Under the pieces are notes generated by a model, which was not told the origin of the DNA, did no database searches, and worked only from the letters and a program-made list of their open reading frames with translations. A DNA stretch of 64,000 nt from Flavobacterium plurextorum (GTDB taxonomy: Bacteria; Bacteroidota; Bacteroidia; Flavobacteriales; Flavobacteriaceae), in NCBI RefSeq assembly GCF_002217395.1, contig NZ_MUHD01000016.1, positions 1 to 64,000 of the forward strand. Direction: 5' to 3'. A program made the translations under genes and the position numbers. Positions 18,364 to 28,018 of this stretch are shown here, in pieces; position 1 is the first letter of the stretch; each line of letters starts with the position of its first letter.

Positions 18364-20445
18364 ATGTGTTTATTTGTAAAAACAGCAATAATTAAACTTG
18401 ATAGAATGAAATTGAGGAGAAAACCTAAAATGACATTAAAATACTTTTTCGAAAAAAACTTTAATAATGACCAGTTATGGAAATCTAAAATAGAAAATAT
18501 AGAGCTGCTAGTAGAATTAGTAAATTTAATTCGACCTAAAAATCCAAAAACAGATGCTTTAGTTGATTTGTCAGAATTAATTAATCTTCTGCAAGAGAAT
18601 CAAAATTATCGTGAAGGATTGATGGTTTGCATCAACGCTCATTTAGAAAAAAAGAAGTTCAATAAAATTCTTTCAGATGCAGGAATTCTTCAAGATGCTA
18701 ATTTCTTTTTTGAAGTCCGAAAAAGGATTTTCGCCAAGTTAATTCCCGAACAGCCTGAAAAAGATACATTACAATTTATCTTAAATCAGATATTCTTTGT
18801 CAATACTGATCCAATATGGATTAAAAAAATACCGCAAGAACAAATATTCGAGCTTTTTTCATTGTTGCAGTTTCGTCCTATTTATGAAACCGATGAAGAT
18901 AACTCATCGTTTAATGAGCTTATTTTTGCAATGGAAGTTCTTACCTACAGAATTTGTGGTTCTGCAATGGAAACAGATGTAATACGCATGGTTCCAGAAT
19001 ATGAAAATCTCGAAAGTCCATTTATCGCTTTTCAGCGAGAATTATTGCTAATGAATGAGAGACTAATCGAATCTTCTGAAAAATCAATTAATGAATATGA
19101 TTTAGGCTACAAACAATTAATTATTCTGCACAAACAGTGCGTAGATTATATAGAAACTGCATTTAAAAACAGCAGTAAATTTGGAATTTCATTACATGTT
19201 AATCAAAGCCTTTTACGAATCCGCCAGCAGCTTCAGCGTTTAAAAGCATTGTTGCCGCTTTTAATACAAGGTAATAATGAAGAGGCTAAAAGAAATACGA
19301 TTTCACTTTCGTATAAACTTATTAAATACAATTGCGATAAAAACAATATTCAGAAACTGGTCAATGAAAGTACCCAGCTTTTATCATACGAAATAACACA
19401 GCATACTGCCAATACTGGCGAACATTATATTACCAATGATCGTAAGGAATACTATAAAATGTTTTACTCAGCAGCAGGAGGAGGTTTTATAGTTGGAATA
19501 CTTTGTATCATCAAACTCTTGCTAGGAAAAGTTCATACCAGTGGATTTGGACATATTTTTCTATACAGCATGAATTATTCTATAGGATTCATCATTATAT
19601 ATATTCTTGGTTTTACACTTGCTACGAAACAACCTGCAATGACAGCTTCTGCATTAGTTAGAGCTTTACAAGAAGGATTTAAGCATAAATCGCAAGACAA
19701 GAAAAACTATAAGTATAAAGAATTTGCCGTATTCTTTGCACGAGTATTTCGTTCACAATTTATAGCATTTGTTGGGAATGTAATGATAGCTTTTCCAGTT
19801 TCATTGCTTGGAATCTGGCTTATCAATCAAACATTTCATGTCAATATTGCCAAAGAAAAGTGGCCGACGTTAATTTACGATTTAAATCCTATTTACTCAG
19901 CAGCAATATTTCACGCGGCTATAGCAGGAGTCTTTTTGTTTTTATCTGGAATTATTGCCGGTAGTATTGCCAATCGCGATAAACACAACCATATTTACTA
20001 TCGTATTCAGGAACATCCATTGTTGAAGTTAAGCTTAGGTAAAAAGTGGACTAAGAAACTAGCATCGTTATATGAGAAAAAATGGGCAGGAATTATTTCC
20101 AATTTTTGGTTTGGTGTTTTTATGGGAAGTACTGTTTTCATTGGAATTTTCTTCGGATTAAATATCGATATCAGGCATATTACTTTTGCTAGTGGAAATT
20201 TTGCAATGGCATTATATGGAGCCGATTTTTATGTCACTGAATGGATGTTTTTCTGGTCTATTTTGGGGATTGGGATTATCGGTTTAGTCAATTTTATGGT
20301 AAGTTTTAGTTTGTCACTTGGTCTTGCATTTCGTTCGCGAAACATTCCTCTTTTAGAATTGAGACAAGTGGCACGTGCAATTTTTAGATATTTTTTAAGC
20401 AAGCCTTCGCATTTCTTTTTTCCGCCAAAGAATAATACGCCATAG
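18364..20445 (+). CDS. Membrane protein of the PF10136 ('site-specific recombinase', Gcr-type) family
   Basis: Up to 693 residues. The first in-frame ATG is at 18364, but 18430 (MTLKYFF), preceded by a GGAG-like stretch, or 18406 is more likely to be the true start. The N-terminal half is helical and soluble. The C-terminal half has several hydrophobic segments and the signature 'SAAGGGFIVG ... NYSIGFIIIYILGFTLATKQPAMTA', which I recognise from the PF10136 family. Despite the family's name, no recombinase catalytic motif is visible and the protein is an integral membrane protein. Function is unknown. It lies outside the integrative element and has no visible link to it. Confidence 0.75.
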   Translation: MCLFVKTAIIKLDRMKLRRKPKMTLKYFFEKNFNNDQLWKSKIENIELLVELVNLIRPKNPKTDALVDLSELINLLQENQNYREGLMVCINAHLEKKKFNKILSDAGILQDANFFFEVRKRIFAKLIPEQPEKDTLQFILNQIFFVNTDPIWIKKIPQEQIFELFSLLQFRPIYETDEDNSSFNELIFAMEVLTYRICGSAMETDVIRMVPEYENLESPFIAFQRELLLMNERLIESSEKSINEYDLGYKQLIILHKQCVDYIETAFKNSSKFGISLHVNQSLLRIRQQLQRLKALLPLLIQGNNEEAKRNTISLSYKLIKYNCDKNNIQKLVNESTQLLSYEITQHTANTGEHYITNDRKEYYKMFYSAAGGGFIVGILCIIKLLLGKVHTSGFGHIFLYSMNYSIGFIIIYILGFTLATKQPAMTASALVRALQEGFKHKSQDKKNYKYKEFAVFFARVFRSQFIAFVGNVMIAFPVSLLGIWLINQTFHVNIAKEKWPTLIYDLNPIYSAAIFHAAIAGVFLFLSGIIAGSIANRDKHNHIYYRIQEHPLLKLSLGKKWTKKLASLYEKKWAGIISNFWFGVFMGSTVFIGIFFGLNIDIRHITFASGNFAMALYGADFYVTEWMFFWSILGIGIIGLVNFMVSFSLSLGLAFRSRNIPLLELRQVARAIFRYFLSKPSHFFFPPKNNTP

Positions 20446-20603
20446 AATTCGATACAGCTATGTTTGGTAAAGCATTGAATTCAAGTGTTTTATTGGTGGT
20501 AAATTAGAATTAAACGAATTTCGTAATTATTTGACATATCAGCTATGAAGCAAAAATGATAAACAGTATAATGAATATAATTTCCCTAGTCATAGATAAA
20601 AAA

Positions 20604-20634
20604 TTGATTTATACTTAGACAGTTTGTATTTTTG
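20604..20634 (+). promoter_or_regulatory. Promoter of the SPOUT methyltransferase
   Basis: TTG at 20604-20606 and an exact TAnnTTTG (TATTTTTG, 20627-20634) are spaced 20 bases apart. The -7 box ends 5 bases before the ATG, so the mRNA would be nearly leaderless. Confidence 0.7.
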
Positions 20635-20639
20635 CCCTT

Positions 20640-21098
20640 ATGAATGATAATTTTACAAACGAATACTTTGGAATAGGAATACAAAATGGTAAAACGCCTG
20701 AAAATTTGGGTGTTTTGTGGCGATCAGCTCAAAACTTAGGCGCTACTTTTATATTTACCATAGGAAATCGATATGCCAAACAAGCCTGTGATACTCACGA
20801 TGCCGTAAAAGCAATTCCTTATTTTCATTACGATACTTTTGAAGCATTTCTTGAAAACTTACCTAAAGGAGCGCGATTAGTAGGTGTTGAACTAAACGAA
20901 AGAGCTTCTGATTTAGAAACCTACGAACATCCAAGACGTTGTGTTTATTTATTAGGCGCAGAAGATCACGGTTTATCCAAAAAAGTAATGGAAAAATGCC
21001 ACCATTTAGTAAAATTCAAATCAGTAAAAAGTTTAAATGTTGCCGTGGCAGGAACTATTGTTATGTACGATAGAAACTTGGCTAAACCGCGTTCATAA
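20640..21098 (+). CDS. SPOUT (TrmH/SpoU) family tRNA/rRNA 2'-O-methyltransferase
   Basis: 152 residues, the size of a minimal SPOUT enzyme without an added RNA-binding domain. Family motifs: motif 1 'NLGVLWRSAQNLGA', with the Asn and Arg that contact RNA and SAM; motif 2 'YLLGAEDHGLS', with the Gly-x-Glu knot; motif 3 'SLNVAVAGTIVMYD', with the Asn-Val-x-Val-Ala core. It should transfer a methyl group to a ribose 2'-OH in tRNA or rRNA; the target base cannot be told from sequence. Its own promoter lies directly upstream. It is convergent with the next gene, and their stops are 25 bases apart. Confidence 0.9.
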   Translation: MNDNFTNEYFGIGIQNGKTPENLGVLWRSAQNLGATFIFTIGNRYAKQACDTHDAVKAIPYFHYDTFEAFLENLPKGARLVGVELNERASDLETYEHPRRCVYLLGAEDHGLSKKVMEKCHHLVKFKSVKSLNVAVAGTIVMYDRNLAKPRS

Positions 21099-21123
21099 AA
21101 CGATAATTTTTTATTCCTTGAAC

Positions 21124-21483
<360 letters not shown>

Positions 21484-21501
21484 TTATTTCCCGATACAAT
21501 A
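21484..21501. other. Left attachment site (attL candidate), a copy of the mnmE 3' end
   Basis: TTATTTCCCGATACAATA matches the mnmE terminus at 40187-40204 at 15 of 18 positions, in direct orientation. On the reverse strand it reads TGT ATC GGG AAA TAA, i.e. Cys-Ile-Gly-Lys-stop, the conserved end of MnmE. Two of the three differences are synonymous third-position changes; the third lies one codon upstream. Confidence 0.75.
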
Positions 21502-21609
21502 TCTAACTTCTCTTTGTTTATAAGCTCTCAAGAGGGGAGAGGTGTACAGGAGGTGTAGCGATATTATCAATAATGGAAATTTAGTATAATTGAAAGATAG
21601 GGATCTTTA

Positions 21610-21837
21610 TTAGGCTAGTTCTTTGGAGAAATATATTCGTCTACATCCTATTGGAAAATTTTTAATTTCACCAACCTGTTTGTATCCGTTTTTTAAATAA
21701 AATTCCTCTGCTTGGAAATCAAACGTATCAAGCATTGAAATTTCTGCTCCTTTTTCTTTTGCTATTTTTTCAACGTGTTTTAAAATTTGTGTTCCCACAC
21801 GCTCTCTTCTACGTATAAATACTAGTTTTTCCCTGCT
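21610..21837 (-). pseudogene. Truncated GNAT acetyltransferase (3' part only)
   Basis: The frame encodes the C-terminal half of a GNAT protein: 'KLVFIRRRERVGTQILKHVE' is the acetyl-CoA-binding motif A, with R-x-x-x-V-G-T, and 'AEEFYLKNGYKQVGEI' is motif B. The frame is closed upstream by a stop at 21838-21840 inside the next gene, so strands 1-3 of the fold are missing. A GTG at 21796 could start a 62-residue product, but it would lack half the cofactor site. It is most simply a gene cut by an earlier insertion or deletion near the element's left end. Confidence 0.75.
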
Positions 21838-22490
21838 TTATTAAACCAAAACATCAAGTAAATGAAAGGTGAGTGAATTAATATATTAAGTATATAATTC
21901 AAGTATGGTCTATTCCATAACAAAGGAATCTTATAAGCAATCCCAGTGACTATATATATAATGCCAATAATGATAATTATTCCCGCAATAGAGCCTAAAA
22001 TATTTTTTAACTCTCTATGAACAGAACCAGTAAAAGGCATAATTATTAAGCCAATAATCAAAATAATAAAAAAATAATTAGATGTCAAAACCATCCAAAA
22101 CAATGACCGAACATTTATTTTAGCAGGTGTATTATCATTTTTAATAACTGGACTTTTAATTTCAGTTTTATCTGATTTTTTAAAAAGATTGAGTTGATTT
22201 AAATCCAAATCCCGTAACCTATCAGAATAGTGTCTTCTTTTATAAATCCGATCTTCTAATTCAGTCAATTCCGTAAGTTTTTGAGCATCATTTTTATATA
22301 TTTTTTTTAGATTATCAATTGATTCTAATTTTTCTATTTTATTACTTAGATGGTAATCATAAGAAAATTCAAAATAGTAGTCACAAGTAGTTAGAACAAA
22401 GATAGAAATGATAAGTATAGAAGTCCTTAAGCCAAAATGTATTGATTTATTATCAAGAAAATTAATTATTTTGTCTAATATTTTATCCAT
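21822..22490 (-). CDS. Hypothetical four-helix membrane protein
   Basis: 222 residues with about four hydrophobic segments: near 22-42, 130-153, 166-190 and 195-217. A charged, probably soluble loop lies between the first and second ('KLTELTELEDRIYKRRHYSDRL'). I do not recognise the family. Its 3' end overlaps the open frame of the truncated GNAT, so it is the fusion partner or newcomer at that junction. The gene lies in the cargo half of the element beside a Fic gene; a toxin, immunity or defence-effector role is possible but unsupported. The 219 bases between it and the Fic gene show no structure I can name. Confidence 0.6.
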   Translation of the reverse strand: MDKILDKIINFLDNKSIHFGLRTSILIISIFVLTTCDYYFEFSYDYHLSNKIEKLESIDNLKKIYKNDAQKLTELTELEDRIYKRRHYSDRLRDLDLNQLNLFKKSDKTEIKSPVIKNDNTPAKINVRSLFWMVLTSNYFFIILIIGLIIMPFTGSVHRELKNILGSIAGIIIIIGIIYIVTGIAYKIPLLWNRPYLNYILNILIHSPFIYLMFWFNKAGKN

Positions 22491-22709
22491 TTCCTGAAAT
22501 TAATAGTAAATTATTCATAAAATCCATGTGCTGGTACTAATATTAACAAATAATTAGTGTGGTGAATGAATGAACTAAAATACTATTAGTTTCTATTAAT
22601 ATATCGTTCATTTTTTTATATTTTAATTTGGGTTATGGCTATACTGAATATTTTAAAAAGAAAGAGTAACAAATTTAACTTTCTTAACGATCAACTTTTA
22701 TTAAATTTC

Positions 22710-23810
22710 TTAAAATGCATCTTTTAAGATGTAGTGTGTGCTTCTTCCTCCTGAATCAGCTTTAATCAAAATACCTTTGTTGACTAAATCTGTTATATCC
22801 CTAAGAGCAGTATCTGGAGAAGTTTTAGCCATTTTGGCCCACTTGCTAGTATTTAAGTTACCTTCAAAATTGTCCATAAGTTTATTAAGCATAATTTGTT
22901 GACGCTCATTACTTATTTTGCTTGTATTTTTGACCCAAAAATGATGCTTTTTCACCACTTTATCAACGATTACACTAGAGTAAAGGATACTGTTTTTTAA
23001 GCATTCTAAAAACCAAATAATCCATTCGGTAATGTCTAAATTGTCTTTTTGAGTTCGCTCTAGTATTGTATAGTAGCTTTTCTTTTGTTTGTTTATTTCA
23101 GTAGACATACTGTAAAACCTTTGATTAATACCATCAGATTTTGAAAGCTGCATATCTGTAATTGCCCTAGCTATTCTTCCATTTCCATCATCGAAAGGGT
23201 GTATGGTTATAAACCAAAGGTGAGCTATGGCGGCTTTTAACAATGATTCTAAATTTTGTTCGTCATTATACCAATTAATGAATTGTTTCATTTCTAGCAC
23301 AAGCTGTTGAGCTTTTGGGGCCTCATAATGAACTATTTCTCGTCCCATTCCACCGGAAACCACTTGCATGTCTCCTGAACGCCAATTTGCTACTTCAATT
23401 TTATGTATACCGCTTCTTCCTGTTGGAAATAATGCTGCGTGCCAACCAAACAAACGATCATCTGTCAATATTTTGTTATCGTTTTGAGTAGCATCTAGCA
23501 TTAATTCTACGATTCCATCAATGTGTCTATCGGAATGCTCTAAACCCGAATATTCTAATCCAAGTCTTGTTGCAATTGAGGAGCGAACCAATTCAGGATT
23601 TAATATTTCTCCTTCTATTTCTGAAGTTTGTATTACATCTTGAATTAAGGTTTCTAAGTTAGCTTCATCCTTTAGTTCGAAACCTAGCAATTCAACCTTG
23701 CCCATAAGTTTACCTTGAAAGTTTCTGACTTCGCTTAGTAACGAAATAAATTCTGTCTCTTCCCACTGTAGATTAGGCCAATTTTTAAGTTGATGAATAT
23801 AGATTGCCAT
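22710..23810 (-). CDS. Fic/DOC family protein (DUF4172-Fic-winged helix), autoinhibited type
   Basis: 366 residues. The catalytic loop is complete: HPFDDGNGRIAR, with His at residue 204, and matches HxFx(D/E)GNGRxxR. It should therefore transfer AMP or another nucleotide moiety to a target protein. An inhibitory-helix motif TSEIEG lies at 62-67, N-terminal to the Fic core, so this is a class II self-inhibited enzyme. The C-terminus ('TSKWAKMAKTSPDTALRDITDLVNKGIL') is a winged helix, giving a plausible DNA-binding function. Two near-identical 29-base dyad sites lie just upstream of its start, which suggests autoregulation. It is divergent from the restriction operon and shares the intergenic region with it. 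Confidence 0.9.
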   Translation of the reverse strand: MAIYIHQLKNWPNLQWEETEFISLLSEVRNFQGKLMGKVELLGFELKDEANLETLIQDVIQTSEIEGEILNPELVRSSIATRLGLEYSGLEHSDRHIDGIVELMLDATQNDNKILTDDRLFGWHAALFPTGRSGIHKIEVANWRSGDMQVVSGGMGREIVHYEAPKAQQLVLEMKQFINWYNDEQNLESLLKAAIAHLWFITIHPFDDGNGRIARAITDMQLSKSDGINQRFYSMSTEINKQKKSYYTILERTQKDNLDITEWIIWFLECLKNSILYSSVIVDKVVKKHHFWVKNTSKISNERQQIMLNKLMDNFEGNLNTSKWAKMAKTSPDTALRDITDLVNKGILIKADSGGRSTHYILKDAF

Positions 23811-23824
23811 GGATTTTAGGTTTA

Positions 23825-23887
23825 TGCGGTAAATATAGTGATTATTCTCCGCAAAAAATGCGGTGATTATATTGTTTTTTCACCGCA
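23825..23887. promoter_or_regulatory. Two tandem 29-bp dyad operators between the Fic gene and the restriction operon
   Basis: Sites 23825-23853 and 23859-23887 both begin TGCGGT and end CCGCA. The second has perfect 8-base arms, TGCGGTGA and TCACCGCA. Starts are 34 bases apart. They lie 15-77 bases upstream of the Fic ATG, as expected for binding by its own winged-helix domain. Confidence 0.65.
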
Positions 23888-23988
23888 AGTTTAAAATTTA
23901 TTATTTTATTACTAAAAGAAAGCAAAGGAATGTAAAAAATATATGATTACGGTTTAACGTAAATCTATTAATTCATAAATATATATAT

Positions 23989-24048
23989 TTGTTAACCCAT
24001 GTTGTTAAAATATATGTAGATACTCTTGTTAAAATTACTTTATATTTG
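23989..24048 (+). promoter_or_regulatory. Promoter region of the restriction/HerA operon
   Basis: An exact -7 box TATATTTG lies at 24041-24048, 25 bases before the ATG at 24074. No good -33 TTG sits at the usual distance. Three copies of TTGTTAA (23989, 24002 and 24026) precede it and may bind a regulator, suggesting activated or repressed expression. Confidence 0.5.
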
Positions 24049-24073
24049 AAACATTACAAAATAAAATAGATTT

Positions 24074-26800
24074 ATGGCTTTAAGTTGGAATGAAATAAAG
24101 GATCGTGCATTAGGGTTTTCTAAAGAATGGCAAAATACTACTAATGAAGAGGCTGATGCCAAGCCATTTTTAGACGCTTTTTTTGATGTTTTTGGAATTA
24201 CTAGAAAAAAAATAGGAACCTTCGAGCATAGAGTAAAAAAACTTTCGGACGCTGATGGCTATATCGATTTACTTTGGAAAGGTACAATTTTGGTTGAAAT
24301 GAAAAGTCGAGGAAAAAATCTTGATAAAGCTTTTCAGCAAGCTATAGATTATACTCATGGTCTAAAACAAAATGAACTACCAAAATATGTTTTAGTATGC
24401 GATTTTAACATTTTTAGATTGTATGATACAGAGGACCAAACAACGCTACAATTTGCATTAGATGAATTGGTTTTGAATGTTCAAAGTTTTGGGGCACTAT
24501 TAGGCTATCAAAAGAAAACTTATAAAGAGCAAGATCCTGCCAATATAAAAGCGGCAGAATTTATGGGAAAACTTCATGATCGATTAGAAGAAATTGGATA
24601 TGAAGGACACCCGCTAGAAGTGTATTTAGTTAGAATTTTATTTTGCCTATTTGCAGAAGATACTACCATTTTTGACAAGCAACAATTTCAAGATTATATA
24701 GAGTACAGAACGGCTGAAGATGGAAGTGATTTAGCTTCCAAAATTCAAGAATTATTCCAGGTATTAAATACACCCAAGGAGAAACGTTTTAAAAATCTTG
24801 ATGAGCAATTGAATGATTTTCCGTACGTAAATGGTAAATTATTCGAAGAAATTTTGCCAATGGCAAGTTTTGATACCAAAATGCGATTAGCATTATTGGA
24901 CTGCTGTTATATCGATTGGAGTAAAATTTCACCTGCAATTTTTGGTTCGATGTTTCAAAGTGTTATGAACCCTAAAGAGCGAAGAAACTTAGGTGCTCAT
25001 TATACTAGTGAAAGCAATATTTTAAAATTAATTAAGCCTTTATTTTTAGATGAACTTTGGGCTGAGTTTGAAACTGTAAAAGGTAGTAAAAATAAATTGC
25101 CAGCATTTCATAAAAAAATTAGTCAATTAAAATTTTTAGATCCTGCATGTGGTTGTGGTAACTTTTTAGTTATTACTTATCGTGAGTTACGTTTATTGGA
25201 GTTGGAAGTATTACGTGCAACATACAAATCTGGGCAAGGGGTTTTAGATATAAGTGATATAATCTGGTTAGATGTAGATATGATGTACGGTATTGAATAT
25301 GAAGAATTCCCTGCACGTATTGCTGAAGTTGCTATGTGGTTAATTGACCATCAGATGAACATGCAGATTAGTAATGAATTTGGACAGTATTTTGCACGTT
25401 TGCCATTGAAAAAATCAGCTAAAATATATCATGGTGATGCATTGGAAGTTGATTGGGAAGAGGTTGTTTCCAAAAATGAACTTTCATTTATTATTGGAAA
25501 TCCACCATTTATTGGCTCAAAAATTATGAGCCAATTTCAGAGAAATCAAATTGTAAAGGAATTTAATAACGTACGAGGATGTGGTATTTTAGATTATGTA
25601 ACAGGTTGGTACTTAAAAGCTGCAAAATATATTCAAAAAACTAAAATAAAAGTAGCATTCGTTTCGACAAATTCTATTGTACAAGGGGAGCAAACCAGTA
25701 TACTTTGGGGACAAATGCTAAATAAATATGAAATAAAAATTCATTTTGCACATCGTACTTTTAGATGGAGTAATGAAGCAAAGGGGAATGCAGCTGTATA
25801 TTGCGTAATTGTTGGTTTCGCAAACTTTGATACTATTAATAAAAGTATTTTTGAATATGAAGATATAAAAGGGGAAGCACACGAGATAAAAGCAAAAAAT
25901 ATTAATCCCTATTTGGTTGATGCAAAAGATATTTTAATAACAAAAGAAACAAATCCAATTTGTGATGTTCCAAAAATGAATTTTGGCAATATGCCTCTAG
26001 ATGGTGGTTATTTACTCCTGTCAGATGAAGACAAAAGAGAACTTATTTTAAAAGAGCCAAGTTCTGAAAAATTTATTTTGCCATTAATTTCAGCTTATGA
26101 ATTTTTAAACAATGGTAAACGTTGGTGTCTATGGTTAGTTGATGCAGAACCTAACGAATTAAAACAAATGCCAGAAGTTTTAAAACGTATCGAATTAGTG
26201 AAAAAGTTTAGACTTGCTAGTATATCAACATCTACACAAAAATTTGCAGCTATTCCAAGTTTATTCCGTGATAAAAATCAGCCTGATACGTTTATTTTAA
26301 TTCCGCGACATTCGTCAGAAAATAGAAAATACATACCTCTTGGATATTTTTTTAAAAATAATATTGCAGGAGATACTTGCATGACGATTGCGAATGCAAG
26401 CTTATTTCATTTTGGAATCATCCAATCAATAATGCACTTAACTTGGATAAAAACAACTTGTGGAAGAATTAAAAGCGACTATAGATATTCAAAAGATATA
26501 GTTTACAATAACTATCCATGGCCAGAAAATCCCTCTATTAAGCAAATAAAATCTATTGAAGAAAAAGCTCAAAATATTTTAGATACAAGAGCATCTTTCC
26601 CTACTAGTTCACTAGCAGATTTATATCATCCATTAACAATGCCTCCGGTTTTAATAAAAGCACATACTGAATTAGATAAAGCCGTTGATTTAGCTTATAG
26701 TAAACAAACTTTTACTTCTGAGGCCAAACGCATGGAGTTTTTGTTTGAGTTGTATGAGAAATATACAAGTGAGTTGTTTGCAAAAGAGAAGAAAAAATAA
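24074..26800 (+). CDS. MmeI-like type IIL/IIG restriction-modification enzyme (nuclease plus N6-adenine methyltransferase)
   Basis: 908 residues, close to MmeI (about 920). Residues 1-170 match the MmeI-type N-terminal nuclease region: Asp65 in 'GYIDLLWKG' and Glu75-x-Lys77 in 'VEMKSRGK' make an apparently intact PD-(D/E)xK site. A helical spacer follows. The methyltransferase core has motif I 'LDPACGCGNF' (from about 355) and motif IV 'NPPF' (Asn476), typical of N6-adenine enzymes of the gamma class. The remaining 350 residues should hold target recognition and the C-terminal domain. MmeI-like proteins cut unmodified DNA and protect the host by methylating one strand. It is the first gene of a packed five-gene operon; such enzymes usually stand alone, so the company is notable. 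Confidence 0.88.
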   Translation: MALSWNEIKDRALGFSKEWQNTTNEEADAKPFLDAFFDVFGITRKKIGTFEHRVKKLSDADGYIDLLWKGTILVEMKSRGKNLDKAFQQAIDYTHGLKQNELPKYVLVCDFNIFRLYDTEDQTTLQFALDELVLNVQSFGALLGYQKKTYKEQDPANIKAAEFMGKLHDRLEEIGYEGHPLEVYLVRILFCLFAEDTTIFDKQQFQDYIEYRTAEDGSDLASKIQELFQVLNTPKEKRFKNLDEQLNDFPYVNGKLFEEILPMASFDTKMRLALLDCCYIDWSKISPAIFGSMFQSVMNPKERRNLGAHYTSESNILKLIKPLFLDELWAEFETVKGSKNKLPAFHKKISQLKFLDPACGCGNFLVITYRELRLLELEVLRATYKSGQGVLDISDIIWLDVDMMYGIEYEEFPARIAEVAMWLIDHQMNMQISNEFGQYFARLPLKKSAKIYHGDALEVDWEEVVSKNELSFIIGNPPFIGSKIMSQFQRNQIVKEFNNVRGCGILDYVTGWYLKAAKYIQKTKIKVAFVSTNSIVQGEQTSILWGQMLNKYEIKIHFAHRTFRWSNEAKGNAAVYCVIVGFANFDTINKSIFEYEDIKGEAHEIKAKNINPYLVDAKDILITKETNPICDVPKMNFGNMPLDGGYLLLSDEDKRELILKEPSSEKFILPLISAYEFLNNGKRWCLWLVDAEPNELKQMPEVLKRIELVKKFRLASISTSTQKFAAIPSLFRDKNQPDTFILIPRHSSENRKYIPLGYFFKNNIAGDTCMTIANASLFHFGIIQSIMHLTWIKTTCGRIKSDYRYSKDIVYNNYPWPENPSIKQIKSIEEKAQNILDTRASFPTSSLADLYHPLTMPPVLIKAHTELDKAVDLAYSKQTFTSEAKRMEFLFELYEKYTSELFAKEKKK

Positions 26801-26821
26801 CAATTGTCTAAAAATACAAAC

Positions 26822-28018
26822 ATGAGTAGGACGGCAGATTATACAATACAAGGTTTTATTTACCAATTTATTATAACATTACAAAAAATTATTGAAGATA
26901 CTAGTGATTCTGAAATAACTATTGAAGGGATAATTGAAGATATTGATATTTTAACACCATTAGGTTATGAAGTTTTTCAATGTAAATATCATGAATGTAA
27001 AACAAAATTTACACTTTCAGATATTTATAAGCCTGTATTACAAATGTTGTTTCATTTTAAGAATAATCAAACAGCAGGTATAAAATATAGACTTCATGCA
27101 CACTTCCCAAATGAAACGGTTGGTTCTATTAAGAAACTCAATAAAACTGAAATTGAACAAATACTAAAAAGTGAAGCAAAGGCGTATAAAATGTATACTG
27201 CAGAGCTAACAGGCTTTGCTCAAATTGATGAATTTATAGATGTATTTGAAATTCACTTTGGAGCATCCTTAGCCGATACAGAAAAATCCGTTATAGTTTC
27301 ACTATCCCGAGAAGGATTTAGTACTGAAGATGCTGAAGAAATATTTTATCCAAATGCTATTCATGCAATTGCAGAATACAGTATCAAGCACATAGAAACT
27401 GAACGAATTGTAAAAAAATCTACTTTTTTAAATAATCTGAGGTCGAAAAAGAAGACAGCAATTACTCGATGGACGAGAGAATTACAATCATATGATAAAT
27501 TATTAAAGCAACGAAGAAAGCAACTTCGAGATAATTTAAATATAAATTCTAGAGTAAGGCTAATTGTATTAGACAGTAATTATATTTCTGATTTTGAAAC
27601 AAAAGCGTCCAATCTAATTTTAGATTTTGTAGTAAAGTACAACAATAAGATTAAACTAAATCAATGTCCTATTTTTAGTTTAATCTGTGAAGAGGATGTA
27701 ATTAATTCGATTTGGAGAAAAATTGCTTCTAAAAATGTAATTCCTGTCAGAGGTATTGAAGCAGGAGTATTTGATATTAAACGATTTTTAAGAGAACCTC
27801 TTAAAAATTCAAATAGTAATATAGAATTTAAAGTAAGGTTATGCAATCATGAAAATGATTTTGACCAAGTACACGCTTCAGGAGTTGCAGATGAAATATT
27901 TATTATATCAGATAATGATTTCCCTTTTGAAATAACAAGCACTAGTAATATTGAAAAAATAAAAACCCCGGAGATAAATGAAATAAAATATCTCCTTTCA
28001 CTAACAACTACATTATGA
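26822..28018 (+). CDS. Cap4/DUF4297-like nuclease paired with HerA (putative)
   Basis: About 398 residues from the ATG at 26822 (MSRTADYTIQGFIYQF); the frame opens 6 codons earlier with TTG. The N-terminal block resembles the dsDNA-endonuclease domain of Cap4/DUF4297 proteins: an early helix 'GFIYQFIITLQKII', an acidic segment, Asp42 in 'IEDIDILTP', then 'YEVFQCKYHE' with Gln53-x-Lys55, as in PD-(D/E)xK nucleases with Gln for Glu. The C-terminal half, about 200-398, has no motif I can name and may bind DNA or HerA. The stop overlaps the HerA start by 4 bases (ATGA), so the two are translationally coupled. Family assignment comes from pattern and partner, not a search. Confidence 0.65.
   Translation: MSRTADYTIQGFIYQFIITLQKIIEDTSDSEITIEGIIEDIDILTPLGYEVFQCKYHECKTKFTLSDIYKPVLQMLFHFKNNQTAGIKYRLHAHFPNETVGSIKKLNKTEIEQILKSEAKAYKMYTAELTGFAQIDEFIDVFEIHFGASLADTEKSVIVSLSREGFSTEDAEEIFYPNAIHAIAEYSIKHIETERIVKKSTFLNNLRSKKKTAITRWTRELQSYDKLLKQRRKQLRDNLNINSRVRLIVLDSNYISDFETKASNLILDFVVKYNNKIKLNQCPIFSLICEEDVINSIWRKIASKNVIPVRGIEAGVFDIKRFLREPLKNSNSNIEFKVRLCNHENDFDQVHASGVADEIFIISDNDFPFEITSTSNIEKIKTPEINEIKYLLSLTTTL

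Noticed and set aside
18364..20445. 'Site-specific recombinase' as part of the mobile element
   Set aside because: The name comes from an old family title. The protein is a membrane protein with no recombinase motif and lies outside the attachment repeats.
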